Positions 35,548 to 45,246 of a stretch of DNA of 64,000 nucleotides are shown here, piece by piece. Where the stretch lies: contig CP114060.1 in assembly GCA_026967495.1 (NCBI GenBank), positions 3,968,001-4,032,000 of the forward strand. The letters run 5' to 3'. This stretch comes from Rouxiella badensis (GTDB taxonomy: Bacteria; Pseudomonadota; Gammaproteobacteria; Enterobacterales; Enterobacteriaceae). Under the pieces are notes generated by a model. The model did not search any database. It was not told the DNA's origin and saw only the letters and a program-made list of their open reading frames with translations. Within the stretch, counting starts at the first letter, position 1. Every line of letters begins with the position of its first letter. Position numbers and translations under genes: made by a program.

Positions 35548-38261
35548 ATGCCAACTTTATGCGATATCTGTAACGCCAGGCCTGCTTCAGGCAGAGTCAC
35601 CATCGTGCAAAACGGTCAGCGCAAGACGATAGCAATCTGTGATTATGATTACCGCCAGCTGATGCGGCACCAAAATGTGCTTAACCCTTTCGACTCCCTG
35701 TTAGGTGGAATGGGGGGACGCGATGGGTTATCCGGTTTCTTCAATAATTTCACTCAGGGCAGATCAAACGACGAGAGCACGTTTGGGGAGGTGCCCCGCG
35801 AGTCCGTTGACACCACAGAAGCGTTTAGCAAACAGTCGCTCGAGCTTTTGCAGAAAGCAGCCGAAAAGGCCCACGCGCTAAATCGGAGCGAGCTTGATAC
35901 CGAACACCTTCTTTACGTTCTTGCCGATACCGACGTCTGCACCACCCTGTTCAAAGAATTCAAAATCTCCCCTGAGGATATAAAAAATTATATCGATCAG
36001 AATGCCTATTCCGGCGCCACAGAGACCGGGGCATCGATGGATGATATGAGCGTTTCGCCCCGCCTGAAAAAGGCTTTTATGTTTGCATTCCAGGCTTCTC
36101 GCGAGTTGGGGCACTCCTACGTCGGCCCCGAGCATCTGCTGATTGGTCTCAGTGAAGTCACCGACAGCGTCGCCGGTTCTTTGCTTAAAAAATACGGCAT
36201 CTCACCTGAAGCGATTCGCCAGAAAGTGGTAAAAATCGTTGGCAAAGGCGCTGAAGACGGCCGCGTCGATACGCCTACCGGCACCCCGAATCTGGATAAG
36301 TTTGGTCGTGACCTCACCGAGATGGCGCGAGCGGGCAAGCTCGATCCGGTTCTCGGCCGAGTTCCAGGAAATTGAGAACACGATAGAGGTTTTGGCACGC
36401 CGCAAGAAAAACAATCCGGTGCTGATAGGTGAACCCGGCGTCGGTAAAACCGCCATTATTGAAGGGTTAGCACAGCGCATCGTTAAGGGCGACGTGCCTG
36501 AGGTGCTGCGCGGTAAGCGATTGGTTGAGGTCAACATCAACTCAATGGTCGCTGGCGCGAAATATCGCGGTGAGTTTGAAGAGCGCGCCAAACAGCTTAT
36601 CGATGAAGTCACGGCCAAAAAAGGCGAGCTGATCCTGTTTATCGATGAACTTCACACCATTGTTGGCGCGGGTCAAGGCGGTGGCGAAGGCGGATTAGAT
36701 ATTGCCAACGTGCTCAAGCCTGCCCTCGCCCGCGGTGAACTCAGCCTGATTGGTGCCACTACGCTTAACGAATATCAGAAGCACATTGAGAAAGACGCGG
36801 CTCTGGAAAGGCGTTTCCAGCCGGTGCTGGTGCCAGAACCGACCGTCGACCAGACCATCATGATCCTTCGCGGGCTGCGCGACACGCTTGAAGCGCACCA
36901 TCAGGTCACCTTTTCCGACGAAGCCTTTGTCGCTGCCGCCGAGTCTCTCGGACCGCTACATTACCTCGCGCTTCCTGCCGGACAAAGCTATCGACCTGAT
37001 TGACCAGGCGGCGGCACGCGTCAGGATTGGCTCGACCTCTCGCCCGGCGGAGGTGCAGGAGCTCGAGGCACAGATTTCTCACGTCAAACGCGAACGGGAC
37101 TATTCCTCCAGCCGCAAACAGTTTGATGACGTGAAGAAATTTGAGAAAGATATTGAGGATAAACAGAAACGCCTCGATGAACTGACCGAGGCGTGGAATA
37201 ACAAAACCGGGTCAGAAACCCTTGAGGTTACCGTCGCGTCGGTCGCCGAAGTAGTTTCCCGCCTGACGGGGATCCCGGTCTCTGATTTGACGCAGGAAGA
37301 GCGTAAAAAACTGCTTAACATGGAAGAGAAACTGCGTGAACGCGTAGTGGGCCAGGAAGACGCTGTGACCGCCGTAAGCGATGCAGTGCGGTTGTCTCGT
37401 GCCGGTTTGGGTCAGGCGCACCGCCCGATTGCCACTTTCCTGTTCCTCGGCCCAACCGGTGTAGGTAAAACCGAGTTGGCGAAGGCCATCGCAGAAGCGG
37501 TGTTTGGCGATGAGCAGTCCATTATTCGCATCGATATGTCGGAATATATGGAAAGACATACGGTCGCACGCCTGATTGGCGCGCCTCCGGGATATGTCGG
37601 CTATGACGAAGGTGGTCAGTTAACGGAACGGGTCAGACGCCGTCCCTACAGCGTTATCCTGCTCGATGAAATAGAAAAAGCGCATCCAGACGTTTATAAC
37701 GTGTTGCTCCAGGTGTTTGATGACGGCCGCCTGACCGATGGCAAAGGTCGCGTGGTTGATTTCAGTAATACTACGATTATCGCCACCAGCAATTTGGGGT
37801 CGGCGATTATTATGGCCAATTCATCGCTACCGGAAAATGAACGCAGGCCGGATAAAGAAATTCGCGATGAACTGATGCAAGTCCTCAAAGGCCACTTCAG
37901 GCCCGAATTCCTCAACCGTATTGACGAGATAATCGTATTTAACTCGCTGTCGTCAGAAAATATCCGCCTGATTGTTCAAATTCAGCTGGACCGGCTAACC
38001 CGCACTGCGGCGGCGCAGGATATCACCCTCACTGTTGCCGAAAGCCTGGTTAACCATTTAACCGAAGTGGGCTATCAACCTGATTTTGGAGCACGCGAGC
38101 TTAAACGCAAAATACGTCAGGAGGTAGAAACTAAACTCGCGAAGGAAATACTGGGCGACAAACTTAAATCAGGGGATTCGGTCGAGATAGGTTTCGATGA
38201 AGAGAGTGACAAGGTGGTGTTTGATATCCATTCTTCACCTGCCTCATCTTCTGCAACGTAA
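35548..38261 (+). CDS. Zinc-finger Hsp100 AAA+ ATPase, ClpC/ClpG(ClpK)-like disaggregase (two frameshifts)
   Basis: Two-ring Clp/Hsp100 ATPase, about 903 residues when corrected. N-terminal zinc-finger-like MPTLCDICNARPASGR with a third Cys in IAICDYDY, then a double Clp-N domain (about 90-240). AAA1: Walker A IGEPGVGKTAII, Walker B LILFIDELHTIVGAG. A short ClpC-like middle domain (RKQFDDVKKFEKDIEDKQKR). AAA2: Walker A GPTGVGKTELAKAI, Walker B VILLDEIEKAHPDVYNVLLQ. The loop after TSNLGS goes directly to the sensor region FRPEFLNRIDEI with no IGF/LGF/VGF tripeptide, so ClpP binding is unlikely. Extra bases near 36365 (GRV-QEIENTIEV) and 36954 (AAE-LSDRYITSRF) break the frame. RBS AGGAG. It is not E. 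coli ClpA, ClpB or ClpX. Confidence 0.88.
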
Positions 38262-38296
38262 CCATAGGAGATAAGAGAAAAGTTTCATCGATCTTT

Positions 38297-38334
38297 ATTA
38301 AGCAAGGGCGTCAGCGCCCTTGCTTAATTATTTT
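38297..38334. terminator. Bidirectional terminator between the Hsp100 gene and ychE
   Basis: The stem taagcaagggcg/cgcccttgctta with a tcag loop is followed by attattttt. It lies between converging genes. Confidence 0.88.
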
Positions 38335-38350
38335 TCATGCCGGATTTTCT

Positions 38351-38995
38351 TTACAGCAGGCCGGGAAACGTGGCTTTAAGACCGGTAACAATAAACTCGA
38401 TACCTAAGGCCATCAATAACAATCCCATAATACGTGTAATAACGTTAATACCGGTTTGCCCTAAAAGTTTCATCACCAACGGTGCGGCGCGGAACAGCAA
38501 CCAGCAGCAGAAGGAGAAGATAACGATCGCGAGCGTAAATCCAAGCAGGTTTTCCCAGCTGTGATAGCGCGAACTCCAGACGATGGTGGAACTGATTGCC
38601 CCCGGACCGGCCATTAAAGGCAGCGCAAGCGGCACAACGCCTACGTTTTCACGGATTGCGGTCTCCGACTTCTCCTGTTTGTTCTGTTTGTCCTCACCCA
38701 GCTTACCGCTAATCATCGACATCGCAATGGTAACCACCAGAATACCACCGGCAATACGGAAGGAATCTATCGAGATGCCAAACAGATGCAGGATGGCGTC
38801 ACCGAGGAACAGCGAGGTGCATAAAATAATCGCGACCGAAAGATTGGCCGTCATATTGGTTTTATTGCGTCCTGCTGCTGCCTGATAGCTGGTCATACTG
38901 ATAAATACCGGCAGGATCCCCACCGGGTTGACCAGCGCAAACAGGCCGACAAAAAACTTGATATAACCCGAGAAATCCAAAATTGTCTGACTCAC
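38351..38995 (-). CDS. ychE: YchE, MarC family membrane protein
   Basis: Six-helix inner membrane protein of the MarC/SNARE-like family, 214 residues (E. coli 215). It opens MSQTILDFSGYIKFFVGLFA and LVNPVGILPVF, typical of MarC proteins. PLALPLMAGPGAISSTIV is the second conserved repeat. Function is unestablished. In E. coli it lies beside adhE, as here, divergently. Confidence 0.95.
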   Translation of the reverse strand: MSQTILDFSGYIKFFVGLFALVNPVGILPVFISMTSYQAAAGRNKTNMTANLSVAIILCTSLFLGDAILHLFGISIDSFRIAGGILVVTIAMSMISGKLGEDKQNKQEKSETAIRENVGVVPLALPLMAGPGAISSTIVWSSRYHSWENLLGFTLAIVIFSFCCWLLFRAAPLVMKLLGQTGINVITRIMGLLLMALGIEFIVTGLKATFPGLL

Positions 38996-39538
38996 GCAGT
39001 ACTCCGCATAAGAGGTAAAAAAGGGGGTGATTAATGGGCGCTAATGTACTGGAATCGCCGCCCATACGCCACGAAGTTATTCAGCATATACCTCTAGATT
39101 TTCAGAACAAAGCAGTGAATAACACCAGCATTAAATTGCTGAAAAAACGCTCATTAACGGCAGCGGTCAACGACTAACAATTTTGCTTCAATTAATCGAT
39201 TCAATTAACAAACAGAGAGCTGAAAGGAGTCAGCTTTAGATTTTAACTTGATCTGGATCATATTCAGCCTACTCATTAGTCGGTAAGCTTATTCCACGGC
39301 AACAAAAGCGGCTCGTTTTACCAACAGAACAAATGATGGAGTCGCGATAATTTTAACAATTTATGTCCTGCGCCATCAGAATTGATTAGAAACCTTTTTA
39401 GAAAATAGAAAAACAGACCACGCATTCCTTTGATAAATAGTGAGTTTTAAATGTTCCGGCAGCATTGTTGGGCACGACTATACTTGGAGCCTGGCCCGGC
39501 TATTTTCTAAAAAAGTTTAACATTCTCAGGAGAACACC
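38996..39538. other. ychE-adhE divergent intergenic region
   Basis: About 540 bases. A near-consensus FNR-type box is at 39248-39261. The last 150 bases are AT-rich leader DNA before the adhE RBS (CTCAGGAGAACACC). No separate gene was seen. E. coli adhE also has a long complex leader. Confidence 0.55.
39248..39261. promoter_or_regulatory. FNR-like box upstream of adhE
   Basis: TTGATCTGGATCAT differs from the FNR consensus TTGAT-N4-ATCAA by one base. It is about 278 bases before the adhE start and has the same CTGG spacer as the ompW box. Confidence 0.5.
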
Positions 39539-42237
39539 ATGGCAGTCACAAACGTCGCTGAACTGAACGAGCTTGTTGCTCGTGTAAAAAAAGCACAACG
39601 TGAGTATGCAGAGTTCACACAAGAACAGGTTGATAAAATCTTCCGGGCCGCCGCACTTGCCGCCGCTGACGCACGTATTCCTCTTGCCAAATTAGCCGTT
39701 GAAGAATCTGGTATGGGTATTATCGAAGACAAAGTGATTAAAAACCACTTCGCTTCAGAATATATCTACAACGCTTATAAAGATGAAAAGACCTGTGGCG
39801 TCGTCGCAGAAGACGAAACCTACGGCACCATTACCATTGCTGAACCTATCGGCATTATCTGCGGGATAGTCCCCACCACCAACCCAACTTCTACCGCAAT
39901 TTTCAAAGCCCTTATTAGCCTCAAAACCCGCAACGCAATTATCTTCTCGCCACACCCACGCGCGGCTAAAGCAACCATCAAAGCCGCGAATATCGTGCTG
40001 CAGGCAGCGATTAAGGCCGGTGCACCCAAAGACATTATCGGCTGGATTGACGCACCAAGTGTGCCGTTGTCCAACGAACTCATGCATCACCCTGACCTTA
40101 ACCTGATTCTCGCCACCGGCGGTCCTGGCATGGTTAAAGCCGCCTACAGCTCAGGTAAACCGGCCATCGGCGTCGGTGCCGGTAATACCCCGGTCGTGGT
40201 GGATGAAACTGCTGATATCAAACGCGTTGTCGCATCCATTCTGATGTCCAAAACCTTCGACAATGGCGTAATTTGCGCCTCAGAACAGTCCGTTATCGTC
40301 GTGGATTCCGCCTATGAGGCAGTCAGAGAACGCTTCAAATCACACGGCGGCTATATGCTGGCCGGGAAAGAGCTGAAGGCGGTTCAGGACGTTATTCTTA
40401 AAAATGGCGGCCTCAATGCCGACATCGTCGGCCAGCCTGCAACCAAGATTGCTGCCATGGCCGGTATCACCGTACCTGCCAATACCAAAGTGCTAATCGG
40501 TGAAGTTTCCAAGGTTGACGAGTCGGAACCTTTCGCACACGAAAAACTTTCACCGACGCTTGCGATGTATCGCGCTAAAAACTTCGAAGATGCGGTCGAT
40601 AAAGCCGAGAAACTGGTGACCATGGGCGGCATCGGCCACACCTCTTGTCTCTATACCGACCAGGACAACCAGCCAGAGCGCGTTCGCTACTTCGGCGACA
40701 AGATGAAAACCGCACGAATTCTCATCAATACGCCCGCTTCTCAGGGGGTATCGGTGACCTCTACAACTTCAAACTTGCGCCTTCACTAACGCTGGGTTGT
40801 GGTTCATGGGGCGGTAACTCCATTTCTGAAAACGTCGGACCAAAACATCTTATCAACAAGAAGACTGTTGCGAAGCGAGCAGAAAATATGCTGTGGCACA
40901 AACTTCCGAAATCCATTTACTTCCGCCGCGGCTCACTGCCTATCGCACTTGAAGAAGTGGCAACAGACGGTGCAAAACGTGCGTTCATCGTCACCGACCG
41001 TTACCTGTTCAACAACGGTTATGCAGACCAGGTGACCCGTGTTCTGAAAAGCCACGGTATTGAAACCGAAGTGTTCTTTGAAGTAGAGGCCGACCCAACG
41101 CTGAGTATCGTGCGTAAAGGCGCTGAGCAGATGAATTCCTTTAAACCGGACGTCATTATCGCGCTCGGCGGGGACTCACCGATGGACGCCGCGAAAATCA
41201 TGTGGGTGCTGTACGAACATCCCGAAACGCATTTCGAAGACTTGGCGCTGCGCTTTATGGATATCCGTAAACGTATCTACAAGTTCCCCAAAATGGGGGT
41301 GAAAGCGAAGATGATTGCTATCACTACCACCTCAGGGACAGGCTCTGAAGTGACGCCTTTCGCGGTCGTTACCGACGATGCGACCGGGCAGAAATATCCG
41401 CTGGCTGACTATGCACTGACTCCGGACATGGCGATTGTCGACGCCAATCTGGTGATGAACATGCCGAAATCGCTCTGTGCCTTCGGCGGTCTTGATGCGG
41501 TAACGCACGCTCTCGAAGCCTACGTTTCCGTTCTTGCCAACGAGTTTTCCGATGGACAGGCTTTGCAAGCGCTCAAACTGCTGAAAGAGTTCCTGCCAGC
41601 TAGCTATAAAGAAGGCGCGAAGAATCCGGTTGCCCGTGAACGCGTGCACAACGCCGCAACCATCGCCGGTATCGCGTTTGCCAACGCCTTCCTCGGGGTT
41701 TGTCACTCAATGGCGCATAAACTCGGCTCCGAGTTCCACATTCCACACGGCCTTGCCAACGCGATGCTTATTTCGAACGTGATTCGCTACAACGCGAATG
41801 ACAACCCGACCAAGCAAACCGCCTTTAGCCAGTACGATCGTCCACAGGCGCGCCGTCGCTACGCCGAGATTGCCGACCATTTAGGCCTCAGCGCTGCGGG
41901 TGACCGTACCGCGCAGAAGATTGAGAAACTGCTGGCCTGGTTAGACGAAATCAAGGCTGAATTGGGGATACCTACCTCCATTCGTGAAGCAGGCGTACAG
42001 GAAGCCGACTTCCTGTCTAAAGTCGATAAACTGTCAGAAGACGCGTTCGACGACCAGTGTACCGGCGCTAATCCGCGTTATCCGCTGATTTCAGAACTTA
42101 AACAAATTCTGATTGATACCTACTACGGCAATAAATTCAGTGAAGAATTGCCGCTGAGTGTGGTAACCAAACAGGAACCCGTGACTATCGTGGCAGACGC
42201 AGCGAAGGCTCCAGGAATTAAAAAAGCCAAAAAGTAA
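39539..42237 (+). CDS. adhE: Bifunctional acetaldehyde-CoA / alcohol dehydrogenase AdhE (frameshifted)
   Basis: Fermentative enzyme reducing acetyl-CoA to acetaldehyde and ethanol with two NADH; forms helical spirosomes. The N-terminal aldehyde dehydrogenase domain (about 1-440) has the catalytic Cys in FDNGVICASEQSV near residue 246. The C-terminal iron-dependent alcohol dehydrogenase domain (about 450-870) has GGDSPMDAAK, TTTSGTGSEVTPFAV and metal ligands in HSMAHKLGSEFHIPHGLANA. The frame breaks near 40745-40750: after LINTPASQG a six-G run has lost one base; restoring it gives GIGDLYNFKLAPSLTLGCGS. Corrected length is about 899 residues (E. coli 891). Confidence 0.95.
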
Positions 42238-42254
42238 TCGTCAGTCACACGCGT

Positions 42255-42291
42255 TAAAAAAGAAACCCGCCATATGGCGGGTTTCTTTTTA
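42255..42291 (+). terminator. Terminator of adhE
   Basis: The stem agaaacccgcc (42261-42271)/ggcgggtttct (42276-42286) is followed by TTTTT. Confidence 0.9.
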
Positions 42292-42416
42292 TGCCTTAAG
42301 AATGTGCTGAAACATTAAGTGTATTAATGGTTTTTGCTTATTATCACCAATACAAATAATAGAATCGTAAGACTAATGTAAACGAAAGGTTATCATTGCG
42401 ACCCTTTCAGGCTTTT

Positions 42417-42995
42417 TCATTCAGCCATGGCTTCTTTATAATGCTTGCGGCAAACGGAGACATACTGCTCATTCCCCCCAATAACGACCTGAGCGCCATC
42501 GTGAAGGGCTTTTCCATTCTCGTCGAGCCTGAGGGTTTGATTCGCCTTACGACCGCAGTGGCATATGGTTTTAAGCTCGACCAGTTTATCGGCCCATGCC
42601 AGCAAATACTGACTGCCGCTAAATAACTCGCCGCGAAAGTCTGTACGCAGGCCATAGCACAGCACGGGGATATCGAGCCTGTCGACAACCTCGGTTAATT
42701 GTTCCACCTGCCCGCGCGTCAGGAACTGGCTTTCGTCTATTAACACGCAGTGCAAGGTTTGCGCCTCATGAGCTTCGCCAATAAGCGCCAGCAAATCGGT
42801 ATCTTGATTATAAAGTTCAGCGGGTGAAGATAATCCTATACGCGAGCTGACCTTCCCTTCCCCGAAACGGTTATCTATTGCCGCAGTCAGCACTAACGTG
42901 CGCATGCCGCGTTCCTGATAGTTATAGGAAGATTGTAACAAAGATGTAGATTTTCCTGCATTCATCGCAGAATAATAAAAATAAAGTTGAGCCAT
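42417..42995 (-). CDS. tdk: Thymidine kinase
   Basis: Type II thymidine kinase of the salvage pathway, phosphorylating (deoxy)thymidine with ATP. It is 192 residues. The P-loop is YSAMNAGKSTSLLQ near residue 14; the catalytic Glu is in LIDESQFL near 88. The zinc site is formed by cysteines in TICHCGRKA and VSVCRKHY. The order tdk-hns is as in E. coli. Confidence 0.96.
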   Translation of the reverse strand: MAQLYFYYSAMNAGKSTSLLQSSYNYQERGMRTLVLTAAIDNRFGEGKVSSRIGLSSPAELYNQDTDLLALIGEAHEAQTLHCVLIDESQFLTRGQVEQLTEVVDRLDIPVLCYGLRTDFRGELFSGSQYLLAWADKLVELKTICHCGRKANQTLRLDENGKALHDGAQVVIGGNEQYVSVCRKHYKEAMAE

Positions 42996-43634
42996 GAGTA
43001 CCTTAACTCCAACAGTATAATGAATTCCGAAACGCCTCTTGCTTTCAATTGTAACACACCGCCAGAAGCTATAGGCATTGACTATGCCTGCCTGTAACCG
43101 GTCCCATAGACAATAAAGCAGCAGGTTGATTACAGAGTTTTACAATCAGATATTGTGATTACTCTTCTTCCTAATTAGTTAACCTAACAGGGAGATTCCC
43201 GATAAGATCTCTGGAAAGTGCCCGTATAAATCAATTATTAAGCAATACTCTATTCCAGTAAGGTTATAAATTCGGACCCTTCCTTAGCGGGTTAATCGAT
43301 CGCTGGAGGGCACATATAGCTAAAATGCTTGAGGGATTTCTCAAGGCTAATGTTGTCAGTTATACGTAAGGTCTATTGATATTTGTAACCTGTCCGCCAA
43401 GGTTATAAAAGAGACGATTAAAAGCTGTGGCTTACCGCACAAAAGGACAATCAATTTGCCTTATAGTGCTAACTTTAATACAGAGTTAATCGGGTTTATA
43501 TTTCTCACAGTGAAAAACAATATTGCTTATAAATGGTAAATTCCCGTCAACATAACAAATTGGCTATTGCAGAATACAGAAGAGCATTCTATTATTACCG
43601 AAACGCCCCCACTAATTAAATTGAGACTTGTATA
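42996..43634. other. tdk-hns divergent intergenic region
   Basis: About 640 AT-rich bases. The hns promoter must lie here; the AT content suits H-NS self-binding (family knowledge). No reading frame with a convincing start and no RNA gene was recognised. Confidence 0.5.
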
Positions 43635-44042
43635 ATGAGCGAAGCATTAAAAATTCTGAACAACATCCGTACTCTGCGTGCACAGGCTCGCGAATGTACC
43701 CTGGAAACTCTCGAAGAAATGCTAGAGAAATTAGAAGTTGTTGTTAATGAGCGCCGTGAAGAAGATTCTGCAGCCGCTGCGGAAATTGAAGAGCGTACTC
43801 GTAAACTGCAGCAATATCGCGAAATGCTGATCGCTGACGGCATCGATCCAAATGAATTGCTGTCTACTATGGCGGCAACTAAAGCAACCGGCAAAACTAA
43901 GCGTGCTGCCCGTCCTGCTAAATACAAATACGTTGACGAGAACGGCGAAAGCAAAACCTGGACTGGCCAGGGTCGTACTCCAGCGGTAATCAAGAAAGCT
44001 ATCGAAGAAGAAGGCAAACAGCTGGACGATTTCCTGCTGTAA
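43635..44042 (+). CDS. hns: Nucleoid-associated protein H-NS
   Basis: Histone-like silencer of AT-rich and horizontally acquired genes. It is 135 residues (E. coli 137). The N-terminal oligomerisation coiled coil is MSEALKILNNIRTLRAQARE and on through LEEMLEKLEVVVNERREED. The C-terminal minor-groove binding loop is TWTGQGRTP near residue 110. The linker is Lys/Ala-rich (KATGKTKRAARPAKYKY). It ends LDDFLL and is followed by a terminator. Confidence 0.97.
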   Translation: MSEALKILNNIRTLRAQARECTLETLEEMLEKLEVVVNERREEDSAAAAEIEERTRKLQQYREMLIADGIDPNELLSTMAATKATGKTKRAARPAKYKYVDENGESKTWTGQGRTPAVIKKAIEEEGKQLDDFLL

Positions 44043-44082
44043 GTTTTTTTGGCTGTACCCCAGTCTCAAGATAATGTTTTCA

Positions 44083-44117
44083 CAAAACCACCGTTAACGC
44101 GGTGGTTTTTTATTTTT
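44083..44117 (+). terminator. Terminator of hns
   Basis: The stem aaaccaccg (44085-44093)/cggtggttt (44100-44108) is followed by TTTATTTTT. Confidence 0.88.
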
Positions 44118-44174
44118 AAGTCAGACGCTGGGCAATAATCCATCAGAGCGCCTTCAGGCTCTCTGAAGTGGACA

Positions 44175-44198
44175 TAAAAAAGGCTGCCATGGCAGCCT
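44175..44198 (-). terminator. Terminator of ugd-uge
   Basis: The perfect palindrome aggctgccatggcagcct (44181-44198) has a plus-strand A-run before it, which gives T's after the stem on the minus strand. Confidence 0.82.
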
Positions 44199-44228
44199 GT
44201 TGTTATTCGCGCAGCTTCTGCTTTGTGA

Positions 44229-45237
44229 TTAGCAGTGATAATAATCTTTATACCAGCTGACAAAGTTCTTCACCCCTTCGTATACCGAAGTTTGCGGTTT
44301 GAAACCTGTAGCGTTATATAACGGCGTACTGTCAGAGCTGGTTTCATGCACGTCACCCGGCTGCATTGGCATCATGTTCTTCTTCGCTTCAACGCCCAGC
44401 GCGCTCTCGAGTGCCTCTATATAGGTCATCAGCTTAATCGGGTTGCTATTGCCAATATTATAGAGGATGTAAGGTGCAGAGCCTCTTGGAGCCGTCACCC
44501 GTCTCGACCGTCCAGTCAGGCTGTGGCTGAGGAATAATATCCTGCAGGCGCATGATGGATTCTGTTACATCATCGATATAGGTAAAGTCGCGGCGCATTT
44601 CGCCGTGGTTATAAACATCGATGCTCTGGTCCGCAATAATAGCTTTGGTAAACTTGAACAACGCCATATCTGGACGCCCCCAAGGACCGTACACCGTGAA
44701 GAAGCGCATTCCGGTTGTCGGCAAACCATACAGGTGCGAATAAGTATGCGCCATCAACTCATTGGCCTTTTTCGTGGCCGCATAAAGCGAGATAGGATGG
44801 TCTACGTTATCTTCTGTATCAAACGGCTGCTTGCGGTTCATTCCATAAACAGAGCTTGAAGACGCATAAAGCAGATGTTTAACTTTATTATGGCGGCAGC
44901 CTTCAAGTACGTTGGCAAAACCCACGACATTAGCATCAACGTACGCCAGTGGATTTTCGATCGAATAGCGAACCCCCGCCTGCGCTGCTAAATGAATTAC
45001 GCGGTCAAACTTATTCACGGCAAAAAGCTCGGCCATCCCTGCACGATCGGCAAGATCCAACTTGGCGAACTTGAAAGCGGGTTTGGCTTCAAGCTGGGCC
45101 AGACGCGCCAATTTCAAACTGACGTCATAGTAATCATTTAGATTATCAAGACCGGTTACCTGATGCCCTTCTTCCAACAACCGCAGGGTAACAAAATAAC
45201 CGATGAAACCTGCTGCACCTGTTACTAAATAATTCAT
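44229..45237 (-). CDS. uge: UDP-glucuronate 4-epimerase-like NAD-dependent epimerase (frameshifted)
   Basis: Extended SDR epimerase expected to interconvert UDP-glucuronate and UDP-galacturonate, a precursor for LPS core or capsule. Rossmann motif VTGAAGFIGYFVTLRLL; SSSSVYG with the catalytic Ser; YAATKKANE with YxxxK; HTYSHLYGLPTTGMRFFTVYG and GPWGRPDMALFKF are family signatures. The frame breaks near 44494: dropping one base gives ETGTAPRGSAPYILYNIGNS and continues to the stop at 44229, about 335 residues. It closely follows the Klebsiella Uge pattern. It starts nine bases after ugd, so UDP-glucuronate made by Ugd is its likely substrate. Confidence 0.87.
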
Positions 45238-45246
45238 GCCTTCTCC

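Noticed and set aside
35548..38261. Programmed frameshifting in the Hsp100 gene
   Set aside because: Neither break has a slippery heptamer or a downstream structure that I can see; each is a simple extra base, as in unrelated genes nearby.
35548..38261. Call as ClpB
   Set aside because: The N-terminal cysteine finger and short ClpC-like middle domain do not fit ClpB, although the absent ClpP loop is shared with it.
44066..44263. 65-codon minus-strand frame after hns
   Set aside because: It covers the two terminators of hns and uge and the end of uge; no family or start signal.
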